From positions 124,001-188,000 of the forward strand of contig NZ_JACJOD010000076.1 of NCBI RefSeq assembly GCF_014695385.1: 64,000 nt of DNA, in the 5' to 3' direction. Origin of the DNA: Trichocoleus sp. FACHB-46 (GTDB taxonomy: Bacteria > Cyanobacteriota > Cyanobacteriia > FACHB-46). This document shows, piece by piece, positions 17,711 through 26,187 of the stretch. Position 1 is the stretch's first letter. The number at the start of each line of letters is the position of its first letter. Position numbers and translations under genes: made by a program. The notes beneath the pieces were generated by a model that saw only the letters and a program-made list of their open reading frames with translations, made no database searches and was not told the DNA's origin.

Positions 17711-18874
17711 ATGACAGACAGCAAGCAAACTACCAAAACCCGCACCTCGAAAAAAGCCGCAACGGTCGAAGCTAGTCCCGCGATCGCTTCAACCCAGACC
17801 ACCTTATTGCGAGAGCACGCCGAGCATCAGTTCGCCCATGAACTCGATGAACTCGCCAAACAAGATACGCGCCAGCGTCCCCCCAACTGGAAGCTCTCTC
17901 CCTGGGCCGTTTCAACCTATCTACTAGGAGGTATCCTCGACAACGGGTTTGAGGTGTCTCCCAAGTACATTGGTAATCGTCGTGTGATTGAAATTGCGGT
18001 GGCAACCTTGACCACCGATCGCGCTCTGCTCCTTTATGGGGTTCCAGGAACGGCAAAATCCTGGGTTTCCGAGCATCTATCTGCCGCGATCGCAGGTGAC
18101 TCAACGCTACTCATTCAAGGTACAGCGGGAACCAGTGAAGAAGCGATTCGCTACGGCTGGAACTATGCGCGGCTGTTAGCAGAAGGCCCATCCATGCAGG
18201 CCTTGGTTCCTAGCCCCATGATGCGCGCGATGGAGATAGGGCAGATTGCCAGAGTTGAGGAACTAACCCGGATTCCCTCAGATGTGCAAGATACACTGAT
18301 TACGATTCTCTCGGAAAAGACGCTACCCATCCCAGAACTGAATACCGAAGCGCAGGCAACCAAGGGATTTAACGTAATTGCCACAGCTAACAATCGCGAT
18401 CGCGGTGTGAATGAACTCTCTAGTGCTTTGAAGCGTCGCTTTAACACCGTGATTCTGCCCGTTCCCGATAGCGCTGAGGACGAGGTGAATATTGTGCAGC
18501 GTCGGGTGACTAGCTTAGGCCGCGCCTTGGAGTTACCCGCTGAACCACCCGCCCTCGAGGAAATCCGCCGAGTCGTCACCATCTTTCGAGAGTTACGCAA
18601 TGGTGTGACTAGCGATGGCAAGACCAAACTGAAATCTCCTACAGGCACCCTGAGTACGGCGGAAGCCATCTCCGTTGTCAGCAGCGGCATGGCGTTGTCC
18701 GCCCATTTTGGAGACGGCAGCTTAAACGCTAGCGATCTGATGGCAGGTCTGGTTGGAGCTGTGATTAAAGACCCAGTGCAGGATCAGGTTGTCTGGAAGG
18801 AATATCTGGAGACAGTGGTGAAAGAAAGAGAGGGGTGGAAAGATCTCTACCGCGCCAGCCGAGAGGTGATGTAA
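17711..18874 (+). CDS. MoxR-family AAA+ ATPase
   Basis: The motor of the operon: a MoxR-type AAA+ ATPase of 387 residues. Walker A is GVPGTAKS (about residues 110-117). The Walker B region is ARVEELTRIPSDVQDTLITILSEK, the sensor-1 region TANNRDRG and the arginine-finger region LKRRF. An alpha-helical lid follows. MoxR ATPases work as chaperones or metal-centre insertases together with VWA proteins (RavA-ViaA and CbbQ-CbbO are established pairs); here the VWA partner is two genes downstream. No membrane segment. The N-terminal 50 residues are charged and likely disordered. Confidence 0.92.
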   Translation: MTDSKQTTKTRTSKKAATVEASPAIASTQTTLLREHAEHQFAHELDELAKQDTRQRPPNWKLSPWAVSTYLLGGILDNGFEVSPKYIGNRRVIEIAVATLTTDRALLLYGVPGTAKSWVSEHLSAAIAGDSTLLIQGTAGTSEEAIRYGWNYARLLAEGPSMQALVPSPMMRAMEIGQIARVEELTRIPSDVQDTLITILSEKTLPIPELNTEAQATKGFNVIATANNRDRGVNELSSALKRRFNTVILPVPDSAEDEVNIVQRRVTSLGRALELPAEPPALEEIRRVVTIFRELRNGVTSDGKTKLKSPTGTLSTAEAISVVSSGMALSAHFGDGSLNASDLMAGLVGAVIKDPVQDQVVWKEYLETVVKEREGWKDLYRASREVM

Positions 18875-18920
18875 CGCGATCGCTGCTTGAGATCTCCAGA
18901 AAAACTGACCCCCTTGAGTT

Positions 18921-21374
18921 ATGTCACCAAGTTCTAATGTTCATATTTTCGGCATTCGGCATCATGGCCCCGGTTCTGCCCGAAGTTTGTTGCAAGCGCT
19001 GCACACCCTACAACCGGATGTGATTTTGGTCGAGGGACCTCCTGATGCGGATGATGTTTTGCCGCTGTTGGCCCAGGCAGACATGAAGCCTCCGGTTGCC
19101 CTGCTAATCTATGCCCCAGATCAACCACAGCAGGCGGTTTATTACCCGTTTGCTGTTTTTTCTCCAGAATGGCAAGCCCTGCACTATGGCCTGAAACACC
19201 AGATTCCTGTCCGGTTCATGGACTTACCGCAAATGCATCAGCTAGGGGTAAGCCCGCTTGAAGAACCCGTCAGGGAACCAGGAAACAGTGACGAAAAAGA
19301 GAACATTGCCACCACCGAACCAGAGGAGCTAACCCCCGACCCAGCGATAGATCTGCAACCTGAAGGCGATCGCCCTTTTTCTCCTACAGACCCCAGTCAG
19401 GCTGTGATCTCGGATCCTCTTACCTGGTTAGCCCAAGCTGCGGGCTATAGCGATGGTGAGCGCTGGTGGGAGCACATGGTAGAACACCGTCAAAACAGCA
19501 CCGATTTGTTCGCAGCCATTCTGGAGGTGATGACAGTTCTCCGTGCCGAAGTCGAGGCTGACCCAGCTTACAGTTCTAGCCTCGCTCAACGCCATCCGCT
19601 CCAGGTTGAGCGAGAAGCTAAGCGAGAAGCTTACATGCGCCAAACCATCCGGGCCGCGCAGAAGGAAGGCAAAGAGCGGATTGCTATAGTTTGTGGGGCT
19701 TGGCACGCTCCAGCCTTAGCCGAGTTGTCAAACGCAAAAGCGGATACTGCAACCCTTAAAGGACTACTCAAAACCAAAGTTCAAACCACCTGGGTTCCCT
19801 GGACTTATGGGCGACTAGCGATGAGCAGCGGTTATGGCGCAGGCATTGAATCCCCCGGTTGGTACCATCACCTTTGGCAAGCAGGTATCTCCGACAAGCC
19901 AAGCTCTGCTTCCGCCTCTCAAATCACCATCAGTTGGATGACCTGCGTCGCTCGTCTGTTGCGGCAACAAGATCTCGATGCCTCCTCTGCCAGTGTAATT
20001 GAGGCAGTACGCTTAGCCGAAGCGTTAGCAGCTTTACGCGATCGCGCTCTACCTAGCCTCATGGAACTAAATGAAGCCACGCAAACCGTACTTTGCTTTG
20101 GGGATGCGCTGCCAATGAAGCTAATCCACGAAAAGCTGATCGTTGGCGAACGCTTGGGGGAGGTGCCCGACGAAACGCCAATGGTGCCTTTGCAGCAAGA
20201 CTTGTTACGACAACAGAAGCGCTTGCGGTTGAAAGTTGATGCCACCGAGCAAACGCTAGATTTAGATTTGCGAAAACCCACCGATCTAGAGCGATCGCAT
20301 CTCCTGCATCGGCTCAGTTTGTTCGGCATCGGTTGGGGTAAACCTCAGAGGAATGCAGGGGGCAAAGGCACCTTCCACGAGTTATGGCGCTTGCGGTGGC
20401 AACCAGAGTTTGTGATCGCTTTAATTGAGGTGGGGATTTGGGGCAACACGATTGAAGCAGCCGCGATCGCCTTTGTCTGTGATGCTGCGAATCGGGCCGC
20501 TGACTTGCCCGCTTTAACCCGACTGATTGACCAAACTCTATTAGCGAACCTGCCAGAGGCGATTCACCACTTAATGGTACGGCTGCAAGCTGAAGCCGCG
20601 ATCGCCAGTGATGTCGCTCATCTCATGGCTGCCCTTCCTCCCCTAGCCAATGTGCTGCGCTATGGCAACGTTCGTCAAATTGACACAGGCATTGTTGGCC
20701 CAGTAGTGGATGGCCTGATCACGCGCGTTTGTATTGGTTTACCCGTGGCTTGTGCCTCGCTCAATGATGAAGCGGCTGCGACTTTGTACAACTTGCTCCT
20801 AGAGATGCATCGAGTCGTGACCCTATTGCAAAAGCCAGAACATCTCGCGGACTGGCAAGCAGTCTTAACTCAACTAGCCGATCAGCGAGGCTTACATGGT
20901 TTGTTAGCGGGACGTTGCTGTCGCTTGCTCTTAGAGTCTGGGGCTTTCAGTGCCGAGGAAACTGCTCAGCGTCTTGGTCTTGCCCTTTCCAGCACCAATG
21001 AACCTGCCCAATCTGCGGCCTGGGTAGAAGGGTTATTGCAAGGCAGCGGTTTGCTGTTACTTCATAACCCAACCTCGTGGCAGGTTTTAGATGAGTGGAT
21101 TAGCACGCTATCGACCGAGCATTTCACAACGGTTTTGCCATTGCTCCGTCGTACCTTTTCGACCTTTTCAGCTCCAGAGCGGCGGCAAATGGGCGAGCAA
21201 GTGCGGCAAGGCAGAAGTGGTAGCTCAGCCAACCTTACTACATCAACTTCAAGTGAAAGCTTCGATCTCGATCGCGCCGATCAGATTTTGGCGATCGTGG
21301 CTCAACTGCTGGGAATTGAACTAGCCCTGCATCATCCCATTAATTCTGTCACCGCCGTCAAGGACACCCATTAG
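18921..21374 (+). CDS. DUF5682 family protein
   Basis: An 817-residue protein recognised as DUF5682. The N-terminal part (VHIFGIRHHGPGSAR, then DVILVEGPPDADD and later IVCGAWHAPALAEL) resembles the TraB/ChaN/EreA-like fold, in which His and Glu residues form a putative hydrolase site. A charged linker occurs near residues 115-160. The long C-terminal half is helical and repeat-like. It lies 46 bases after the MoxR gene and 2 bases before the VWA gene. Whether it is an enzyme is not known; if it is, conserved His of GIRHHGPGS and Glu of VEGPPD are the candidates to test. Confidence 0.82.
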   Translation: MSPSSNVHIFGIRHHGPGSARSLLQALHTLQPDVILVEGPPDADDVLPLLAQADMKPPVALLIYAPDQPQQAVYYPFAVFSPEWQALHYGLKHQIPVRFMDLPQMHQLGVSPLEEPVREPGNSDEKENIATTEPEELTPDPAIDLQPEGDRPFSPTDPSQAVISDPLTWLAQAAGYSDGERWWEHMVEHRQNSTDLFAAILEVMTVLRAEVEADPAYSSSLAQRHPLQVEREAKREAYMRQTIRAAQKEGKERIAIVCGAWHAPALAELSNAKADTATLKGLLKTKVQTTWVPWTYGRLAMSSGYGAGIESPGWYHHLWQAGISDKPSSASASQITISWMTCVARLLRQQDLDASSASVIEAVRLAEALAALRDRALPSLMELNEATQTVLCFGDALPMKLIHEKLIVGERLGEVPDETPMVPLQQDLLRQQKRLRLKVDATEQTLDLDLRKPTDLERSHLLHRLSLFGIGWGKPQRNAGGKGTFHELWRLRWQPEFVIALIEVGIWGNTIEAAAIAFVCDAANRAADLPALTRLIDQTLLANLPEAIHHLMVRLQAEAAIASDVAHLMAALPPLANVLRYGNVRQIDTGIVGPVVDGLITRVCIGLPVACASLNDEAAATLYNLLLEMHRVVTLLQKPEHLADWQAVLTQLADQRGLHGLLAGRCCRLLLESGAFSAEETAQRLGLALSSTNEPAQSAAWVEGLLQGSGLLLLHNPTSWQVLDEWISTLSTEHFTTVLPLLRRTFSTFSAPERRQMGEQVRQGRSGSSANLTTSTSSESFDLDRADQILAIVAQLLGIELALHHPINSVTAVKDTH

Positions 21375-21376
21375 CT

Positions 21377-22558
21377 ATGACTCAACCGTTTGACGAACGT
21401 CTCCGCCGATGGCGTTTAATTTTGGGTGGCGGATCAGCAGATGGGATTTGTACAGGTGGGGATACAGATGGGCTTGATCTGACCCTGAGTGCCGCCGACC
21501 AAGCGATGGATGATGCCTTGAGTGCTTTGTATGACAGCGATCGCCAGGGTAGCTTGGGCAGTTCTTCGCCCAAGGTCGCCCGCTGGTTGGGAGACATTCG
21601 CAGCTATTTCCCCTCATCCGTGGTCAAAGTGATGCAGCAAGATGCGCTCAACCGCTTGAATCTACGGCAAATGTTGCTAGAGCCAGAAATGCTAGAAGCT
21701 GTAGAACCAGATGTACATCTTGTCTCAAATCTGTTATCCCTCAGTGGTGTGATGCCCAGCAAGACCAAAGAGACGGCCCGGATTGTGGTACGGCGGGTGG
21801 TTGAAGAGTTACAGCGCAAATTAGAAAACCCTACTCGTCAAGCCGTAATGGGGAGCTTAAATCGAGCCATCCGCAATCGTCGTCCTCGTCACAACGAGAT
21901 TGACTGGCATCGGACCATTCGCGCCAACCTCAAGCACTACCAACCTGAATACCGCACGATCATTCCTGAAACTCGCATCGGCTATGGGCGCAAACGCTCC
22001 TCCTTGCGAGACATCATTTTGTGCGTAGATCAAAGCGGTTCAATGGCAACTTCTGTCGTCTATGCAGGCATTTTCAGTGCCGTCTTGGCATCCTTACCTG
22101 CGGTGCAAACTCGTCTAGTGGTATTCGACACCGCCGTAGTTGACCTGAGCGATCTTTTACAAGATCCTGTAGAAGTTTTGTTTGGGACTCAGCTCGGCGG
22201 TGGCACCGATATCAATCAAGCTCTTGCCTACTGCCAGACTCTCATTCGCCAACCGCAAGAAACTATCCTGGTGTTAATCAGTGACCTCTATGAAGGAGGT
22301 AATCGCCAGGAAATGTTGAAACGAGTCGCGGCTCTCTCGTCCTCTGGCGTCCAGCTTGTCACACTCTTAGCGCTAAATGATGAAGGTGCCCCTTACTACG
22401 ACCATCAAAACGCTGCATTTATGGCTAATTTAGGCATCCCTGCCTTTGCTTGCACCCCCGATCTGTTTCCAGATCTGATGGCCACAGCGATTAATCGGCA
22501 AGATCTAGGACAGTGGGCCGCTAAGCAAGACATCGTAACAGCTCGCAGCGATCGCTAA
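21377..22558 (+). CDS. VWA-domain protein (CoxE/ViaA-like)
   Basis: Last gene of the operon, 393 residues. The C-terminal von Willebrand A domain has the MIDAS motif DQSGS (Asp near residue 217), the second metal Thr in GGGTDIN and the later Asp in LISDLYEGG, so a divalent-metal adhesion site is intact. The N-terminal half is helical with basic segments (RAIRNRRPRH). VWA proteins of this kind bind MoxR ATPases and present substrates to them. It ends 11 bases from the convergent parB stop codon. Confidence 0.9.
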   Translation: MTQPFDERLRRWRLILGGGSADGICTGGDTDGLDLTLSAADQAMDDALSALYDSDRQGSLGSSSPKVARWLGDIRSYFPSSVVKVMQQDALNRLNLRQMLLEPEMLEAVEPDVHLVSNLLSLSGVMPSKTKETARIVVRRVVEELQRKLENPTRQAVMGSLNRAIRNRRPRHNEIDWHRTIRANLKHYQPEYRTIIPETRIGYGRKRSSLRDIILCVDQSGSMATSVVYAGIFSAVLASLPAVQTRLVVFDTAVVDLSDLLQDPVEVLFGTQLGGGTDINQALAYCQTLIRQPQETILVLISDLYEGGNRQEMLKRVAALSSSGVQLVTLLALNDEGAPYYDHQNAAFMANLGIPAFACTPDLFPDLMATAINRQDLGQWAAKQDIVTARSDR

Positions 22559-22569
22559 CGGCTCTACCT

Positions 22570-23547
22570 TCACTTGAGCATGGCTTCCAGTTGGCTCAGC
22601 AACTCTTCTAACTGCTGAGTTTTTTCTGGACTACTCCACAGGGCTCGATCTTTCTTCGCTTGTTGTACTACTTGGGTTAAGCGCTGCTTTAGGTCTGGCT
22701 GAGCAGCTGGTTTCGTACTGCCATTCAGAGCTTTGACTCGTTGTTTAATTTCGGACAAACTGAGAGATTTACTCACAGCGTCTTTTAATAACCGTCGTCG
22801 TGCCTCTAGATCCTTAATACTGGCAATCACAATTCCCTTGGTATAGTGAATTTTGCCTTGACGAATCCCATCTAAAACTTCGCTCGGTTTCTTTAGGAGT
22901 GGCAGTCGAGTCGCGACAAAAGATTGCCAAGTGATCCGTCCAAAGGCATCAAAGATTTGCTTGACCAGTTCTGCTTCTTGGCTAACCAAAACGTTTTGGT
23001 TAGTTGTCCCTTTAGCAGCGTTATTCATCCGATAAAGGAAACTGATCACTTCTTCAGTGCCATAACCCAACTGAATTTCCAGCAAACGCAGCGTGTTATC
23101 CAGTTCTTCTAGGGCACTAAAATCACGGCGATTGGAATTCTCAGAGATCGCAGCTTGAAATGCAGTGCGGTCGTCCCAGTCGAATACCTTAACTGGAACT
23201 GTCTCCAGCCCTAAAATTTCTGCTGCCTTAAACCGACGCAGTCCTGCAACCAGCTCATACTGGCCCGACTGTCTGGGATGGGGGCGCACCCACAGCGGCG
23301 ATCGAATGCCATTTGGTTTGATGTCGTTGAGTGCCCATTGTTGCAACTCGTCGTTGTCGTAGTAGTGACGAACTGGTTTGCCATCCGGGACAAAGGTAAA
23401 TGTACAGGCGATCGCTTTCCAGGGAATGATCTGCTCTTTGGTTTCTTCAGCAGCTTGCGTAATTTTTTGCGTAGCTGCTTGACCAAAAACAAAGCTTAGT
23501 TCCTCACTGTTGGCGATCGCGTCACTGAGTTTGCGTCGTGTCGTCAT
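22570..23547 (-). CDS. parB: ParB-like partition protein
   Basis: A ParB/Spo0J/Noc family nuclease-fold and CTPase-type protein of 325 residues. The N-terminal domain has WVRPHPRQSGQYELVAG then GLRRFKAAEILG, equivalent to the arginine-rich GERR box of ParB. The Asn/Arg segment ENSNRRDFSALEE and a helical HTH-like middle follow, and a Lys/Gln-rich C terminus probably dimerises. The ATG overlaps the parA stop by four bases. A perfect palindrome identical in its 20-bp core to one upstream of parA lies within this coding sequence (residues around NQNVLVSQ). It looks like a plasmid- or genomic-island-type partition protein; it could also act as a transcription factor. Confidence 0.85.
   Translation of the reverse strand: MTTRRKLSDAIANSEELSFVFGQAATQKITQAAEETKEQIIPWKAIACTFTFVPDGKPVRHYYDNDELQQWALNDIKPNGIRSPLWVRPHPRQSGQYELVAGLRRFKAAEILGLETVPVKVFDWDDRTAFQAAISENSNRRDFSALEELDNTLRLLEIQLGYGTEEVISFLYRMNNAAKGTTNQNVLVSQEAELVKQIFDAFGRITWQSFVATRLPLLKKPSEVLDGIRQGKIHYTKGIVIASIKDLEARRRLLKDAVSKSLSLSEIKQRVKALNGSTKPAAQPDLKQRLTQVVQQAKKDRALWSSPEKTQQLEELLSQLEAMLK
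22982..23003. promoter_or_regulatory. Candidate parS site inside parB
   Basis: TAACCAAAAC is followed directly by its exact reverse complement (20-bp core 22983-23002), extended by one matching pair to 22 bp. The core is identical to the palindrome at 24304-24323. parS sites inside or near par genes are well known in ParABS systems. Confidence 0.65.
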
Positions 23548-24233
23548 GATTCAGCCTCAAACAGCTTCAGGGCTTCGGTTAAAAGTTTGGTGTAGACGTT
23601 GGCTGCCGACTTTGGTGCAGTTCCTTTCATCCGAAACACAGTGCTACCTTGGCCCGGTGCATCTTTGATACATTGGCGATCGGGAAGCGTAGTGTCTAAA
23701 AGCGGCAATAAACCACTTTGCAAAGCTTCTTTCGCTTCTCGCAACAAAACAGTGTTGTCTTTGACAGCATTGAGGTACAGCGCCGCCACAGGTAATCCAC
23801 CCCGAATCTCTCTAGCTTGCCGCACAAACTGCACAATCTTGCCTGTGCTGGCTAAGTCAATCATGGAGTCTCGACAAGGAATTAGGACCATGTTGGAGCG
23901 AATCAGCATCGCTTTGGTGATTTCACTAGCATTACCAGGACCATCCACAATCACCACATCGTAGGACTCTGCCAGCTTGGGCAACTCATCGAAAAGAGTT
24001 TCTGGGTCGCTAATCACTTGGCAAGGCAAATCCAGCTCTTTCAACCACCCTGATGAACTCTGTTGACCGTCCGCATCGACCAAAATTGTCGAATATCCTT
24101 TTTGAGCAAACCAATCAGCTGCATGTACAGCTCCAGTGGATTTACCTGCTCCACCTTTCTGATTGGCAAAGGCTAATATCTTGGGCAACTTCGTCGCCAC
24201 ACTCACTGCTTTTACAGCTTTAGCTCTTGGCAT
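23544..24233 (-). CDS. parA: ParA-family partition ATPase
   Basis: A 229-residue deviant-Walker ATPase (ParA/MinD/Soj). Walker A' is KGGAGKST with the signature Lys; Walker A'-following ILVDADGQQSSSGW and Walker B VVIVDGP are present, as is the switch II-like NMVLIPC. It lacks the N-terminal HTH of long P1-type ParA, so it is the short type. Together with parB it would move DNA or another cargo over the nucleoid. The parAB transcript should start between 24234 and 24330, where the palindromes lie, so autoregulation by ParB or ParA is likely. Confidence 0.9.
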   Translation of the reverse strand: MPRAKAVKAVSVATKLPKILAFANQKGGAGKSTGAVHAADWFAQKGYSTILVDADGQQSSSGWLKELDLPCQVISDPETLFDELPKLAESYDVVIVDGPGNASEITKAMLIRSNMVLIPCRDSMIDLASTGKIVQFVRQAREIRGGLPVAALYLNAVKDNTVLLREAKEALQSGLLPLLDTTLPDRQCIKDAPGQGSTVFRMKGTAPKSAANVYTKLLTEALKLFEAES

Positions 24234-24241
24234 AAGTTAAA

Positions 24242-24260
24242 TAACCAAAACCTATGGTTT
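24242..24260. promoter_or_regulatory. Half site / imperfect palindrome at parA promoter
   Basis: TAACCAAAAC at 24242-24251 matches one full arm of the parS-like palindrome. Overlapping it, AAACC-TAT-GGTTT (24248-24260) is an inverted repeat of its own. It is within 30 bases of the parA start codon, a position suited to repression. Confidence 0.45.
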
Positions 24261-24302
24261 GATAGTATCACTGATTTTGTGCAGTGCAACATTGATCAGC
24301 AA

Positions 24303-24324
24303 TTAACCAAAACGTTTTGGTTAA
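24303..24324. promoter_or_regulatory. Candidate parS/operator palindrome upstream of parA
   Basis: A perfect 22-bp palindrome made of TTAACCAAAAC and its reverse complement, 70 bases upstream of the parA ATG. The inner 20 bp are identical to the site inside parB at 22983-23002. Two exact copies of a 20-bp palindrome 1.3 kb apart are not expected by chance. Confidence 0.7.
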
Positions 24325-24375
24325 ATAAACTTGGTTGGGATTAGTTGAGAAGGTTTCGCGATCGCCAGTCCTTCA

Positions 24376-26187
24376 TTACTGTAGATGAATGACGCTGAGC
24401 CAATCTCCGCCCTCACAACCATTGCCACTAGGTCGCTCTGGCACCCCAGGCCAAATATGATTCCCATCTAAGGCGCAAAGACGACGAACGCTCAACTGTC
24501 CTGTATCTTTTCGAATCACATACAGCTTGTCCTGGGCAACCAAGCCCCAGCACAATCCTGTTACTTCAGACGCGATCGCCACAGATTCTTGAAGTGAAAT
24601 GCCATTAACACTAAAGCACTCTTGCAACTTTGGTGAAATAATACCTTGCTCTAACTCTGCTTGTAACTCTAGATCTAGATTGAATAGAACTTCTTCATTC
24701 AGAATCCAGTCTCCTCGTAGTTCGACAGTGAGCTGATCTAGTTCGCTTGCTTTTATAAATTGCTGCGCTTCAGGCCAAGTCAGCCGAACTGCGTCTGTAA
24801 ACAGGACATTTTCTAGTGCTTCGATTCCACCAATCATCTGAAACTCGTTTTCGACATCTGTTTCACCAATGCGCCAGCAAATTCGTTGCTTCGCTATGGT
24901 AGTGACTCGCACAGGCTGAATTTTAAGCTGATGAACTAGCTGCTGGCTGGCGATCGCGCCTGCATCATGACTCCAAAGCAAAACACTTCGCTGATGGAGG
25001 CCATCTACACGCACTGGTTTAGCAAACTGAATCACCAGTCCTACAGTCTGTACTAGCTCCAGAAATGCGTTTCTAGTCAGCACCTGATCATGATGCCAAC
25101 TTGCATAAATAACTCGATTCAGGTCTGTAGGCGTTGGGTGTGTAAGCGGAGATGCAGTAGAGTTAAGGCTTGAGCCTAGTTCAGTGTCACTATCTGATAC
25201 TTCTAGTAAATCTTCAGTTTGAGCGACAACAGGCGAATAGGCGCGATCGCTACCCAGAAAAAATTCCACTTTTTCTAGATACCGTAAGCACCGTTGATAC
25301 TGGTTTGGGTATTCCTCGGCTACCCGTTTCTCTAAACGTCGAGCGATCGCGGCATCTCGCTTGGCCTCCCCAATTAAGTGGGTATAGCCGAGTTGGTCAG
25401 GCTGTTGAGAGGAGAAAGCTGCTTCTGGGGAATCGAACAGACATTCAATGCTGACGTCGGCAAAGAGCGAATCTGGCAACTGCTGATGATATTCAATACA
25501 AGCTGCCAAAAAATATTGCTCAATCAGCAGGCAATCTCCTAGTTTGTTATCCATCAACGCCAAAGCTGCTTGATTGCCAGGATCAGCAGCAATTCGCAAA
25601 GCCATGTCAGCATAGTGGCGAATAAAGTCTACCTGAGCGCCGCCCATAATACCGCAGCAATAAGCCAGATTTCGGCGCTTGGCAAAATACCAGTTCCACT
25701 CATCCGGTAGCCAACCATTTGTACTTTTGACGCGATGATTAAAAATTTCTGGGCGATACCACCAGCAGGTTGCTAAGGGTTTGCCAAAGACAAAATACTC
25801 CGGGTTCTGAGCAAGCACAGGCGCAGTGTTGACGACCGGGGGCAGCGGCTTCCACAAGAACACATCGTTATCGACATGGATGAAAGGCTGGGTTTGGCTA
25901 CGGTAAGCCCATAGTTTACCTAAAATCCACCAATCTGGGTCTTGAGCTTGCAACGCATTTAACTCAGTTGTAACGCTATCAAACTCTAGCCCCAAGCCAT
26001 CGATCAGCATTTTGGCTCCAGCATCATCCGTCACCAGCGCAGTTTCAGGATAATGTTTTCGCGCGGTTTCGAGCGACAAGATCCAAGCGAGAAGATGATG
26101 TTTTTCACTAAACCAGATGGTTTGGCGATGCGATCGGAAAGGTTTTGTCCAGAACGACCACACCGAGCGGGCGATCGCTTGGTTCAT
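24376..26187 (-). CDS. DUF6734-like glycosyltransferase-fold protein with long C-terminal extension
   Basis: A 603-residue protein. The first 330 residues resemble DUF6734 and GT-A fold sugar transferases: an N-terminal SFWTKPF, a nucleotide-binding-like region ALVTDDAGAKML, and HVDNDVFLWKPL with a DND triad that could be the metal-binding DxD. The C-terminal 250 residues are unlike any family I recognise. No signal peptide or membrane helix is seen. Its ATG overlaps the stop of the upstream TIG/CARDB gene by four bases, so the two are coupled. It may glycosylate a protein of this cluster, but no acceptor is evident. Family assignment rests on recognition of the pattern and is moderate. Confidence 0.65.
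   Translation of the reverse strand: MNQAIARSVWSFWTKPFRSHRQTIWFSEKHHLLAWILSLETARKHYPETALVTDDAGAKMLIDGLGLEFDSVTTELNALQAQDPDWWILGKLWAYRSQTQPFIHVDNDVFLWKPLPPVVNTAPVLAQNPEYFVFGKPLATCWWYRPEIFNHRVKSTNGWLPDEWNWYFAKRRNLAYCCGIMGGAQVDFIRHYADMALRIAADPGNQAALALMDNKLGDCLLIEQYFLAACIEYHQQLPDSLFADVSIECLFDSPEAAFSSQQPDQLGYTHLIGEAKRDAAIARRLEKRVAEEYPNQYQRCLRYLEKVEFFLGSDRAYSPVVAQTEDLLEVSDSDTELGSSLNSTASPLTHPTPTDLNRVIYASWHHDQVLTRNAFLELVQTVGLVIQFAKPVRVDGLHQRSVLLWSHDAGAIASQQLVHQLKIQPVRVTTIAKQRICWRIGETDVENEFQMIGGIEALENVLFTDAVRLTWPEAQQFIKASELDQLTVELRGDWILNEEVLFNLDLELQAELEQGIISPKLQECFSVNGISLQESVAIASEVTGLCWGLVAQDKLYVIRKDTGQLSVRRLCALDGNHIWPGVPERPSGNGCEGGDWLSVIHLQ

Noticed and set aside
17772-18690. Two minus-strand frames opposite the MoxR gene
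   Set aside because: They oppose strongly conserved AAA+ motifs and share no recognisable domain.
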